In this document: piece after piece, positions 14,254-27,475 of the stretch | Layout: each line of letters starts with the position of its first letter | Position numbering within the stretch: position 1 is the first letter of the stretch | From: Rachycentron canadum | Lineage: Eukaryota; Chordata; Actinopteri; Carangiformes; Rachycentridae | NCBI GenBank assembly: GCA_038496675.1 | Contig: CM076654.1 | Span: 1,907,265-1,971,264 of the forward strand | Direction of reading: 5' to 3' | DNA length: 64,000 nucleotides | Made by a program: the position numbers and the translations under genes | Notes under the pieces: generated by a model | What the model saw: only the letters and a program-made list of their open reading frames with translations | Told to the model about the DNA's origin: nothing | The model's database searches: none

Positions 14254-14297
14254 TGCTCAAGGGCACCTTGGCACTAATTAAAAGGTGCCCTTGAGCA
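14254..14297. repeat. Perfect 16-bp inverted repeat, 12-nt loop
   Basis: TGCTCAAGGGCACCTT (14254-14269) and its exact reverse complement AAGGTGCCCTTGAGCA (14282-14297). The left arm sits in GGGTTAAGCACCTTGCTCAAGG, a phrase found in many fish interspersed repeats, so the hairpin may come from two opposed repeat ends. Confidence 0.85.
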
Positions 14298-15503
14298 CTG
14301 GCTATTCACTCCCCCCCCTCCCAGATCTCTTTCAGCCGTTTGCAGGGTTTCAATCTGCTGATTTTCTCATCACAAATCCACAGCTAATCTTCAGGCTACC
14401 GCTGTAGTTATTCCTCAGCACCTTTTTTTTTTTTTAATGCATGACCCATGTTTATTTAGAGAAGTTCTTATTAGTTGTGTTTACCCCGGGCGAAGGTTAA
14501 AACGTTACATGCCTGGATGAACTCACTCTTAACACAGGCTTAAGTTCCAGCTCAAACATTTCCACAACATGGTCAGGCTCTCAGAACTTAAACCAATCAG
14601 TGTTTAGAAATTGAGATGACTTGTTTATCTTAGGAACAGTACACACCGGGGTGAAAGCTGTAAATCTAAACATTCAATGCACATGATACCTAACAGCTGA
14701 AGCTTTAAAACGGGGTCAAAAACGTTCAGAGATATGTGTCAGTTTGAATGGAGGGCTACTTTCACAGCGTAGTCTCAACCTATGTTTGATTACCAAGTTT
14801 TTCCAAAAGGTATAAGTTAGTTTTATCCCATTTGGTGACATTGATTTCTACCATAACTTCTATATTTTCTTAAGATTGAACTTCATGCGCCACAGTTGTT
14901 TAGTATGTATTTCCCAATGTGTTTTAGACAGAGGGTTAGCTTTTAGCAACTGTGGCGCAAGTGAAGTTAAAATAAATTCTTACTACATCCAAGGTTCAAA
15001 CATTCATGAGACCATGTGAGCCTTTTTAGATCCAAATCTACATTTGAAAATACACATTTTCAGAAAGGTCCTTATCCGTGGCCACATTTGCCCCCACACA
15101 GTGCAACAACAAACACTGTGCTGTTCTCTAAAAAGACATCATTGTTTTTACCTACCAATTTTGATTTGTTTTCTAAAGACAGAAAAAAAAAAAAAACACA
15201 AAATGCTTCTCTGGAAATTTAGGCTCTGACTCCTTTTTAGCACCTGACCTAAAGTTACCTGATCACAAATTTATTACATTAACATACATATCTAATTGTC
15301 TAATTGAAGTATAGAAATGCTGAAAACTATTTAGAAACAATTTCAACATTACACAGTTGTCCACAAACAAGGTTTTTTGTATTTGTCAAGTGTTCGATAT
15401 AGTAGATATTTCGTACTAATTGTGAGCAGTGGAACGTCGATGTACTCATCTTCGTAAATTGTCTCCTTCAGATCTGACAAATCAAAGTCCAATATGCGTC
15501 AGT

Positions 15504-15930
15504 CTGTGTCCCAATTCAGGTGCCACATCCTTCGGAGGCTTTGAGGACTGAATGTGTCACATTCAACCAGGCTGTCCCAGTTCAAAGGCTTCTTTATATG
15601 GGGCCAACAAGTCCTGCTTTTCCTGGGCAACGAAGGCTGCAACGGGTGGATCCTTGAATGTAATGAAAATAATACGGCAGCAAAAAACACCAACAGAGAG
15701 GCTGATTACACTTTTAAGGATTTGTTTTTTGTTCACAGTACAACTGTACAACTGACCTTAAAAAGAAATAAATAAAAGTTATGTGTTGTCGAGGTTGCTA
15801 GGCAACAGGAGCCACGCCTTGTGACACGACTGTAAAGGGCGGGAACAGCTGGCGAAGCAGAGCAAAAATCCCCCGTAGACCAGACTAATTTCGCAGAACC
15901 AGAGGATGCAGCCCCTGAATTGGGACACAG
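15504..15930. mobile_element. MITE with CTGTGTCCCAATTC terminal inverted repeats
   Basis: CTGTGTCCCAATTCAGG at 15504 is mirrored by CCTGAATTGGGACACAG ending at 15930, and the repeat extends imperfectly further inward. The 427-bp interior has no transposase. The flanks do not show a clear target duplication, so the superfamily is left open (hAT or Harbinger are candidates). The interior includes GTTGCTAGGCAAC around 15793, a palindrome that also resembles an X-box. Confidence 0.75.
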
Positions 15931-18900
15931 CTACACTCTTCTTAATTGTCGCTTATGCAATATGCAAATCAGCATAATCATGGTGTCATCACGCCACATT
16001 CTGCCTAGTGTCAGCTGGTTTCAGCCCTCTATCTGTCTGCTACTCTCTGGGCTCACATGTGCTGTATTTTACAGCAGCTGATTTCACAATAAAACTGTTC
16101 TCATGTTTTTCTGCCTCAGTATTTGAAATACTGACTAATATTAAAATAAAATACTAACTCCTCCCTGTTAACCAGGAGTCACTTCCCAGCTATGAGCAGG
16201 ACAAAACCAGTGACTCTTTTTGATTGAAAGTATGTTTGTAGTAGGGTTTGACCACAAACTCACTACATTTGACACGAGGTGCTTTTATGGAAAGAAAAGA
16301 AAATAAAAGCACTAAAAGGTCTAAAAAGTTGGTTAATCTTGCATCAAAGGGGATAAGTTGGCATCAATGCCTATAAATGCCGCCTGACCACGTAATAGAG
16401 ACTGTTCACGCAAATTAATTTTAAAGAGCAGCAACCAATGGGGAACAATCAGCCAGCAGACCAATGGTGTAATTTCATCACTCAGTCGGTCAGTCACTTA
16501 TTCCATGTTCACCAGCTAGTGGCTGCCTTTCTGTGCTGTTGATCTTAGTGTTTTCATTGGAAACAGCTGTCTGCTGGAGCTGGAAATGAGGCTGATGAAA
16601 CCAATAAAGTTGTGGCCCAATTAACCAAAACAATATGCAGAAAGAAACTTAGCTATGCTATGTAGAGCTGAGGGGAACTCAACTGTCAGCTCTATATTAA
16701 AAATGGACATCTATCAACTGTCAATTTACAAAAAGCAATTAAAAAGTGATTACTGCAGCTTTAATAACAAAACTGTGGGGATCTTATTTGTTACATGTCG
16801 ATCTTAAACTAAAAAAACAAAAACAAAAAACAAACAATAAACAGTGGCTTAAACAACAGTATCAGTATGAATCTACGTTGGACGCTGTACTGGTGAATCC
16901 AGAGGAATGTGCTGCTCTTTCTAATATTATGCAGCTCTTCCAGGTGAAAATCCTCCACATCTGAGTGACGAACTGCCGGGAACAGCAGTCACAAATAAAT
17001 AAATGAAGTGTGGTAGAGCGTGTTGAGGTGGCACGCTAATGTTCGGTGATAATGGGGTCAAGTGCCACAGAGCTCTCCACCAAACAGCTCACAGCTGTGG
17101 GCCTTGAAAGATGGCTGCGCTGCAGTGACTGCAACACCGTGACACAAAACAGAACCCCTCCACTCCTTGTAATTTGAAAGTTATTTTACAAACCATTATC
17201 GTAAATTTCTCTTTGCGAGCTCTTTCTTTAGTATCAGTTTATGATCCGTCAGTTGGCCCTGAGGGGGACTGGGACAGGAGGTGGGCTGAACTTGCTCTAT
17301 GTGGGTTAAGTGGCAGCTCAATGTGACATGGGAAAGAAAACATGCCCCCTGTGGCTGGCTTGTTTAAGGTATCCTTTCAAAGGTTACCGTCTTTCTTTAA
17401 TGCCAACATCACAGGCTGGTCTGGCCCCCTGAGCTATTCGCAAACAGGAAGTCTCTGCTAATCCTGGTCTTCCCTAATGACGCAGAAGAATTCTCAATAT
17501 TCCCATTGTCTTCCTGGCTGCACTTCCTCTGTGTTCAACTGGACTCTTTGGCTCTAAATCTTTTCAAGAACTAAAAACCTGCACAATCATCACCTCTTAA
17601 ATTGTTGGTGGTGATGAAGCTGATATTGTGATAAACTGACTTTGACTAAAGCTGGATATTGCATTTTACCAAAGATCATCTTATAATGAAATACTCCAGC
17701 ACTGTGTTGCACTTTTTCCTGGATTCTCCACTAATACAATCCATACATACTGTACGTTTACTGGATAGGTACCTGGAGCTAAAACTAACGCAATCTAACA
17801 CAACAATCCTGAAATGAATCTTCCCTTCATAAAGGATATCATGTCCAGTTTTAGTTGAGACCATGTTCAGGTTCAAAAATATGTGAAAATCCTCTTCTAT
17901 GATCGACATTTTGTTAAACATGGTTTTCCAACATAAAAATTGGAAAAAAATGGAGGCACCTGATTGGGGAAAAACTGAATCAGTCCTTATGTCCCGCCCA
18001 TCACAGGTTGTGTTAGTTTGACAGGTGAAAGAGCGGCAAGTATCAAGATGATTCAAGGAGAAAAATTTGTTTATATGAAGACTCAGTTGAGACCAGAATC
18101 AGAGACTACCAGACATATTATTTGTTTATGTTGCTTGTTAGCTTGTAACTGTCAGTGGCTGACACAGCGTTAAGTGGTTGTGCTAATGCAAACTCTCACT
18201 TTCTGTACTGACCAGGTCTGAGGTTTTATTTGGCCCCGCCCCTCCGTCCCCACAAGTTGATGGTGTTGGTTACTTAGGTTATGACGTATGAATCCCTGAC
18301 TGTCTGAATCTGTTCTTTATGAGCCTTTCATCAAGGTAACCAGCATGTGGTAATCTTTCATCTTGTATATTTTATCTGGTGGTTTTACTTTACTTTTATT
18401 TGTTGTATTTCGTATTTAACTCTTTCATTTAATTTTATTCTTATGATTGATTGAAGGTGCTATACAAATACTTTGCTTACTTGCTTGTCATTGGTGGAAA
18501 AACTCAGCCATGGCATTGAGTGATCATTTTTCTCTTTGTATGTCCTTTATTAAATGCATTCATCTTGGCAAAGTGTTCCTAATAAACTGATAACTGATCT
18601 CTTTATTTTGAGCTCTTCAAATTTGCTTCTCAAAGTCGTCACTCAAACAATTTCCAGACACTCGAAGCTCAGAATAGCAACCGTAAGCCTTAGGACGGCT
18701 TGTTTTCAATCAGTCAGATTATTGATGGAAATTGAACTGCACGGTAACTTGAGCCCTTGCAGAAGAAGTGTTGTGCCACTGCCTGGTGTGCTCTGAATGC
18801 TGATGCACAGATTAAAGCCTGTCATGGGCATAGTCCAGTCCAGCTCAGCTCCTATCAGCATTATTCCAAAGCACTCAGGCATGACATCTGCCAAGAGGCC

Positions 18901-19645
18901 TGCTCGCAGGGTTTGGCCTCATCACCAGGAACACGTCCAAGTCAAATATTGTTGCCCTCGCACATTGTTGGGCAGCACCCTGTCACGGCTCCTCTTTAAC
19001 CAGGAGGTGATGTTTATGACAGGGCTCGGAAAATTAATGGCACTGTTTCCATACAGGACGAAAAAAAGAAGAAGAAGAAAAAAAAAAAAAAAACGTGGGA
19101 GGTACTACATACCACACACATTCATGCACTTTGGATGTGAGAGGGGTGGTTTGGGGGGGGTTTAGGGTTCTTGGGTTTTTCTTTTTCTACATCACAACTT
19201 GACCAGTGAGTTATCGGCAGCAGAGATACGTCCAGCACCATGCTCCAAAAAAGTAGGATCAAAGTGGATGACATAAGCCAGCGCAGCCTTTAGAGGAATA
19301 AGATAAATGTACAGAGCGGAGTCTTTATCAAAGGCTTGCCTGTTTTAAGATCCTGATTAAAGCTTGCGGAGCTCCACCCCCCCCCCCCTCATCCCAGTGG
19401 AAATAGGTGTTCAAACATGATTCTGTTTTAGTTGGCCTGCAGCTCTGCTGAGAAGCTCCCCCTTTGGGCTTGCCATGAGACTCCTGCAATCGCCGGCTGT
19501 CACACTCCAGCACAAGGAATTCACAGTGTTTTTACTGTGTTTTTCAAACCATGAAATGCACTTCAGTCCAGCCCTGCAAGAGGAGGAAAAGAATAATAGA
19601 GAATGTGATTTTGTTTGATCTCTGCTTTCTATGGAACTGAAATAA

Positions 19646-19648
<3 letters not shown>

Positions 19649-19676
<28 letters not shown>
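19649..19676. repeat. 28-A homopolymer
   Basis: Longest uninterrupted A run in the window. No AATAAA stands within the preceding 30 bases, so it looks like a simple repeat rather than a retrocopy tail. Confidence 0.9.
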
Positions 19677-19680
<4 letters not shown>

Positions 19681-21198
19681 CAACTTGTGGTTAAAGACAA
19701 CACTAACTAAAAGTGTCCGAAGCAATAACAGCAACGCTACATGTCTGGTAGTGCAAACGTGTTTATCTTTTTCACCCTTTTCCTGGTCTCCGCTGGCTGA
19801 TAGACAAAGACGAGATGAGCAGATTATGTTTTGTTACGTTGTCATAGGGGATAAGATAAACGAGGGGGATATCCATATTACAACCAGGACACCACTGTGA
19901 TATCAGCTGGGCCAGATGGTGGCTGGAAATACATAGCTGATAAATAAAGTCGAGCTGGAAGTACTGTAAGGGGGCGCACAGTGAAAAAGACCAAGAGGAC
20001 AGGATGGGAAGCATATACCAGCCCTCAGCTAAATACTGGGGAGCTCTGGCTGCGGTTTGGAGGTTTATCTACTGTACCGGCCACTTGGGTACATAACTTA
20101 AGAAAATAGTTAAAGCAGCAGGTGATTTCTGGCCAGCCACTGTGGTAACTGTGGCCAAATGTTAGTTTGGATATGTGTGTGCATGTGTGATTTGGATTGG
20201 AGACAAAAATATGCTGTAGCAAGCTCCTGTAATAAACTTGTGTTATTTTATGCTGTACTTAAAACTGAGTTCAAAGCCAAAGGTGAGCAGCGGTGTGATA
20301 TGTTCGTGTGCCTTTGGGCAGATGTTCCTCCCTCATTTGTTCAGTCTAAATACTCTAAATACTTTTGCTAATGTACAAGTTCTTCCTCTATTTATTCCAA
20401 CCAAACTGATGATACTGCAGCCGGAAAAAGCAGCACTTCCTGTTTCTTCCCGGGAAAAAACTTTCTGACAGGCTGTTTAGAACAACATGTAAACGCATCT
20501 GGCCATGTGTTATTGGCACCAGGGCCGTGCACAGACATTTTTGGGGGCCAGGATTATTTATAGGAAAATAAAGTTATATACATACATGAATAAAAAAAAA
20601 AAACATACATATTTATTTCAATACCCACACAATCACGCAGACGGAAATGCTCGTTAACATTAGCTCATCCGTCACGCCATGTCTCTATTTAAACATTTAA
20701 ACAACCTCATATGTCTAAAGTGTGTGTCGCAAACACATCCAGGGCCTGTCCAGTAGCTCCACCAGGCGCTGGGTTCAAAATAAAATAAAGTAATAACAAT
20801 AATAACTTTATGTATAGATTTGTACTTAGTTTTAATCATGTGTGTGTATTCAGCATAATATTCAATGAACCAATCACAACGCCATCCCCTATTCCCTTTA
20901 AAAGCCATTCATGCTAACACCTTAGCGACACACACACTCCTTGTGCATAGTGTATTCATGTTGTGCGTCCGCCTATGTAGTTGTGTATTACTGTCTACTC
21001 AATGCGTCCTTAAAACAACAGTGAAGTACCGGGTCACTGACTGAAGACCAGGACCAATCACTTTCTGCTGCCTCAAGGCCAACAATGCGCCTGACCACAC
21101 CTCATTTTGAGACCAATGGGTGCTCAGATGGGCGCGAGTGTTTGGTATTTAAACAACGTGGGCGCTTGATGGGAAAGTGAGAGCTTGGTCGGTCTGAG

Positions 21199-21219
21199 AT
21201 ATATATATATATATATATA
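21199..21219. repeat. (AT)n microsatellite
   Basis: About ten AT units in cfap299 intron 3. Confidence 0.9.
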
Positions 21220-22643
21220 AAAAACAATAGTCAAAAGCTGGACTTCAGTAAAAACAACCAAATCTAGATGTAGGTCTGGACGACAGAACTCTAAGTCACG
21301 TGCAGATAAAGTGGAAAATCAATCAAAAGGAAAAATCCTTAAAATGCTATATATTTTTTTTAACAACGCTTTAAAGCTGTGCCTCAGTGTCAGACCACTC
21401 GACTATAAAGTGATATACAACCATCCTGAAGCATTGAAAATACATCACAAACAAGTCTTGAGAGCTCAATATCTGACATAAGATAAATAGGTTACATATT
21501 GTGTATCTGACAAATATGGGTGTGCACATTTCGCTCTTGTTTGCCCTCCAACAAAGATCATTAAAGCAATACCTTTATCAGTTTCAACACCTATATGTGA
21601 CATATAGCAGCCTTAAGTGTCAGATAGATTGTGAGCTTGATTTATAAGGTGTTTCATTTTACATGAGTTACGCTAATTAGTGTGTGTTCTTTCTTGTTTT
21701 ACGACATCTCTTTGGGTAAGGCCCTGTGGCCCTTTAGTAATGTTCTTCTTCGTTACATGAATCAAATAAAACTATATCAAACGTTTTATTTTTTGGAGAG
21801 CCCATATTACCAGTTTTGTCTTTTAACAAACAGATAAAATGTGTTTTGTACCATTAGGTGCAGATCTTGGATGACATACATGAATAAGCGAATTTCATTA
21901 AGACAGGCTCTAAAACTGAATCTCCTTTCTTTATTAGCAGGTAGCTCAAATGTAACAGATTTAAAATCCCTTGTATTTGTTAACAGACTGGAACCATCTG
22001 CATTTCTCTCTGGCCTGAACCTCATACATGTGTTAATATGCATTACAATGACATGAAAATATGCTGAGAATTTGGCCTGTCTAGATTTTAAAAGCTTGAA
22101 AGTTAAACCATGAGCTCAATTCTTCGGCATTTCAGTGGGACTATGTGCAGGAAGCACAGAGACACACTGACATTGACCTGATGAGAAGCTGTCCATCAAT
22201 AGCAGCTGGTCTCTCAGGATACGAATCGAAAACACAAACTCCTGGACTCGCTCTGAGATAGCGGGGAGGGACGTGATTGTTACTGTGCCGGACACAAGGA
22301 GAGAAGGTAGATGGGGCTGAAGACTGCACTGGACGCCTCTGGAAGACATGTGCACTGCTCTGAGTAGGAGAGATGCCGTCCATTATTTACTCAGGTGGAA
22401 TAATACACAGCCAAAGCAGTCCAGTGTGTAGTGATAAAACAAAGAAGATTCTGAAGAATGTGCTCCATATGTTGCTGCGAGCGGATAAGCATTAGCTGAA
22501 TTCCCGGATCGAGTATCAGTGTTTTCACCGTAAATGGATTCGTACTCTCAGGGCTACGTTAATCACCAACTGATCAAAGAATAAGACTGATTAAGTGGCG
22601 TTGCAGAGTTGATTCCAGATCAAATTTAGGGACGTTGGTAGCC

Positions 22644-22930
22644 CAGTTTGGTACATTCCTATAGGCTCATATGTTGACCTGAGCCTAGTGGGACACAATG
22701 GATTGCACAAGGTTGGGGCAAAAACTTGACAATTTGAATAATTTGAAATTTGAGCTACTAATGAGGACGGGGTAGAAAACGTAGTCAGTTAGGATACATT
22801 CCTATAGGCTTTAATTAGAGGGTGGATACCTGACCCAAGCCCAACAGGACCCAGAGGATGGTGGAAGTGTTGTTTGAATGACCATTTGAAACGTTTGACT
22901 TTTGAGCTACTAATTAGTACGCCGTAAAAA
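22644..22930 (+). repeat. Diverged tandem duplication, unit about 142-152 bp
   Basis: CAGTTTGGTACATTCCTATAGGCT at 22644 recurs as CAGTTAGGATACATTCCTAT at 22786. The ends TTGAGCTACTAATGAGGAC (about 22750) and TTGAGCTACTAATTAGTAC (about 22902) also pair, with GACCTGAGCC and GACCCAAGCC between them. Two old head-to-tail copies; function unknown. Confidence 0.8.
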
Positions 22931-25900
22931 AAAAACTGACATGTTAGCTTCAGGTTCCTTTTGGTGAAAGTACTGAAGAATTTCTGATGACACTGCATGA
23001 AGCATGCATTAAAACAATCCACCTATAGCCCAGCCGATGCTCACGCTACCTGCGCCTGCTTAGGTCAGGGTTGGACATAAAAAAAAAAAAACAACGTGCC
23101 TGTCTGTTTATAGCTCTAGCTCGAAGCTTACACCACTTCACTTCATGGGAATCAAAATCATCTTCAAAATGCTCACGTCTCTCCTAAAACCTTTAGTTTA
23201 TTCAGAAGACCAGAGTCTTCACAGAGTCTTCACAGTTACACAGTTAATACCAGTGAAGGGCACTTCATTCTATGGAGTCTGGTCTCGTAGTTCACGTACA
23301 TTAAGATGAAACATCAAGGTCTGTTGTCTGAATTTGCTTCTATTTCATTCCAGTCACAAACCTTTGCCTTTGCCAACTGTCTACATTATCCAAATAGCTC
23401 AGATTTAAATCTACTCTATGAAGCATGAACTCAACATGATGATTTGCGCCCCTCCCTCCCTTACACTAAATGATTATATGTATTGTCTTCTTTAAAATAG
23501 ATACGGTAGTTGAAGTGGTTGTTCAAAAGATATATTATTGCACACACACCACACCTGCAGCCTCACAGACCAGATGAGTCTCACAAGTTGACTTCAGCCT
23601 GTATGTAACCCTTGGCTTCCCCCTCCAACAGGAGGCCAGGAAGAAGATGGGCCCAGACACAAACTGGAGAGATCTAATCACTGTTTTGGAGGAAAATCCA
23701 GAGGGATGTTGTAAGAAAGACGGGATGAAGAAGAAATGTAAACAAAGGCAGCAACGTATGGCTGCGTTGGCTGCATCAATAAAACCACATCCTTTGTTGC
23801 CTCAGAATTTGTTTTTGTTGTTTTTGTGTACATCGTTTTTTCATTATTGTCGATTTAAATGTATTTTAGGGACTCTGTTTCAGAGTGAAGCAGGTTTGCT
23901 GCAGGGCCGGCTACACAAAGTATTGATTTTGAGCCTAAGGAGAAAAAAAAAAACAAAAAACACAACACAACACACCGCCTGCACATGGCAGGTGCACATT
24001 CCTCCAGGGACAAGCCAGAAACCTTTAGGTAGTATTTAACACAGATGTTCAGTCCTCCCTAACATACTGTTTAACAAGCACATGCACCTAGTCCTTTCAA
24101 ATACATGGACGGGAGTTGGAGCAAAAACATGCCAAGGTTCACAAATCTATGAAAAGTGCAAATGAAAGGAATGCAAAAGATAATATGGCTGCAAATAATG
24201 ATTGATTACAGGAATGGATCATTTTAACCTCACAGCACAAGATTATATCAAATGTCTCACAACCTTGATGTGTCAAAGGAAAATATTCAGGCTACAATGT
24301 GGCCAAACTGGACTCTGCAAAGTAGTTTTGACAAGGGACTGCATGTCGATAGCCTTCTGCTACATTCAACTGGAACTGAAATGACTCGGTATCAAAAGTC
24401 ATTTGTCAATCTTCTCATATTAAAAGATTCTCATATCAAAGATTCTCATTTAGATATGTCTCTTAAGTTACTGATTTAGCAGATTTTTTTAACTGTCCAC
24501 TGTCAAAATTGTGTCAGATTCATTCAAATTCTAATTAATGATCATAATGAGAGGCCATTTATCACCACAGTAAAGAAATAACTCTGAGCCACTGTATTCA
24601 CTTCAGCTTTTGTTTCCACTTTTCTCTGTCAGATTTAAGGAGCTAAATTTCAGCACTGGTTGATACCACAGTAAATATGTCATGTTACAAGTACTATTGC
24701 ATCTGTGTCAACTACGATAATCAATCAGTAGGACAACAGAGCTCAATTGTTGGACAAATGACCATTGGGTCACCATTGACTGGTAGCTTTAGTAAGGGTT
24801 TAGAGACAAAACTAAAAGATATATGGCTAAATAATCAACTCGTAGAAGGTCAGTTAGACAAATACTCTGGGAATCTGCAGGTTCTGGGTTGTGAGGTCGT
24901 GTGGATTGAGCTTTGTTGCTTCTGCTTTAGGAGATACTAATACAAGGTAATACATGGTAGTAAAGAAATCCCTTCAAAAATCTGCTTTCCAATAAATCTT
25001 CAACTGTGTCCAGACTGAGAGCTCTTAGAGACTGGTGGCAAGAGCAATCAAAGTTTATCCAGAGTCCCAGATGGCCTCTATTTAATGCAAGACTTCCTCT
25101 GATACTCAGCAGGCAGTTTAATATGATTGCCCATCTTCTTGCTCCACGGCCCAAATGTCTTCGAAATCCAGTGAAGACGATGCGAAAAAACAAAAAAAAC
25201 AAAAAATCTTGAGAGATTAGATTAAGTATATCAGTTTTCATTTGCTCTGAAAATGGTCCAGGGGGCACATTTTTGGGGCAATGTCTCCGGACAATAGCAG
25301 CTGTTCACAAGGAGGGAGGGACTCAGAAGAAATCATTATAGTGGGGGCTTATCCAGGCTTTCAGTGGCAAAACAGTGAGGTGAGCAGTGCCACTTGCATT
25401 CTGGGATAGGTCTGATGTATTATGTGATGTGCGATTTCACGGGTAAACAAACCTTTCATCCACCCTGAAACAGCTTCCAAATGGCCCACGGCATGTTCTC
25501 ACTGGATCTGGCTTTTGTAACTTCACCAACTAATTATGCTTTCATTCAAGAAAATATTGCACATCAAACGCTTTGCTATCGATAGCAGCTGGATCCCTAA
25601 GAAGAGAAGAAACCCTGTCTAATTAATTAGAAAATGTACGATTCGGATTAATTGCACTATTATTATCTTTCGATTGCCATTTATTAAGAGCTCCAAAAGA
25701 CAATTTTACATAACATGAGTTTAATCTTTCTTTTCCTCATTCCTTTCCAAATCCCTCAGTGGCAGATATGGTGCACTGAGAGACAGGGCACAGCTGCCAT
25801 GTTGGCTACATGGACTAACATAACACACAATGCTTTGGCTATCCGTTTTCTTTTTATAGACAAAGACACTAACCATGAAATGTACGTGTTGTAATCAGCC

Positions 25901-27418
25901 AAGAGTAATATTTCACAGCTCAGTGTTATGGTTTTCCTCAAGACCTGCAACTGTGAGAAAGTGCAGCCCGAGTATTACAGTTCAAAGCTGAGGAAAAAAA
26001 TAATTTAGCCATATGAATCAACAGCCAAAATAATAGTTAGAACAGCAAAGTTAGAGCTTGTTAAGTTGTTCCCTGAGGGTCATTAAGGGTTCATCATGTA
26101 GGGGTTTCTGTGTCCGTATCAGGTGAAATCAAGTCTTAGAGCTAAAAAAGAAAATAGATGCTCATTAGCTGATGCTCAAATATCACAATGGTTGCTTCTC
26201 CAGACAAAAGTTCCTTTTTGTCCATTTGATAGATGGTTGCAAACTGTTGGGGCCTTATCCCCACCTCTCCACAACTCTGTGACACCATTCAAGTCAAGGT
26301 CATATGATAGCCCTGCAGGACTCTTTCCTTTCTAAAGACTGTCCACCTTGGTCCTGTTGCTTTGAAATCAAACTTGCCATTGTTATTTTTACTGCCCATG
26401 ACAAGGACAAAGGGACCGGGCAGCAGGGACACACACATGGCTTGTAATGTAATAGGGCTGGGAATTCCTCTTTAATTTCAATGCTATACTTGATCTCTGG
26501 GCTGCATGACTGACCACCTTATTATCTATAGCGACAGGAGCTTATCAATACAGAACTCGCTGGGTCCACAGACCAAAGACAAACACTTCCTTTATGCAGG
26601 ATGTCCCCTCTGGGCATGAGACACACAGCGCAGGCCAACCAGCTAAATTCCTCAACTGAAAGGGTGGGAGACTGAAAAAAATCATGTCTGAACAGTCAAA
26701 TTAGTCCAACAAAATAGTCGAATTAAAGGCGATAAAAGAGACGTATTCAGGAGCTTTGGAAACAAGATAAGACACAATGTTCTTCTTAAGTGTAAAATAA
26801 CTAAAAGCCATGAATTGTGTTGTCTCCTCATATGACAATTTATCTTATATATAATTGAAAAACATGAATTAAGAACAACTCCCCTTGACGGGCCCATATG
26901 TCTTGTTGTCCCGTAAAGATCTGCTATGTTGTTCATTTTCACATCTGGATGGACAAAGAGCTTTTACATTTTCTGTAGCATATGAACAATTCTGTCAAAT
27001 CTGTAGTCTATAGTAACTGAACCTGGTTGTTAGAGCCAGACACAATATTAGTGAAGGAATTCCAAATTGGCATGTGGCTGCAGAGAAATATATCACCTCC
27101 GTCCCACTATTGCTCAACTTGATCATCAGAGAAGTTTATTCAATTTGAGTGTGTACAGGCCTAAGTTATGTAACTGCGATTGTTGGCTCCACTCCAGTGG
27201 TGACAAATCCTATATATGTACATCTGGACATACATTTTCATCTTTTTATGGAATCGTAAAATTTTCAAAACAAAAGTCAACTGAACACCATATCTTGTGT
27301 GGATTTAAATCAAAGTGTGTTTTCTTGTTCATCTAGTTAGACAGGTCTTTTTATCGTCTCTGTAATTTTCCTTCTATACGACATCTACTCTCTCTAATTG
27401 TCCTTATTTATGGAATAT

Positions 27419-27475
27419 ACAGTGCCGTGCAAAAGTCTTAGGTCACCACTAGCTTTGTTGCTTTAGCAAAGTTTT
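27419..27475. mobile_element. Tc1-like terminal fragment
   Basis: ACAGTGCCGTGCAAAAGTCT at about 27421 resembles the terminal inverted repeat of a widespread fish Tc1-like family (ACAGTGC...TGCAAAAGTCTTAGG). No matching inverted end or transposase sequence was seen nearby, so this is a truncated end or solo terminus. Confidence 0.5.

Noticed and set aside
20518..20580. AGGGCCGTGCACAGACATTT, a familiar fish repeat start
   Set aside because: Too short and without a second end; not assigned as an element.
23625..23740. Exon-like stretch after a CAACAG acceptor (EARKKMGPDTNWRDL...)
   Set aside because: It looks coding for about 40 residues, but there is no downstream donor in frame, no family match and the frame soon runs into low-complexity sequence.
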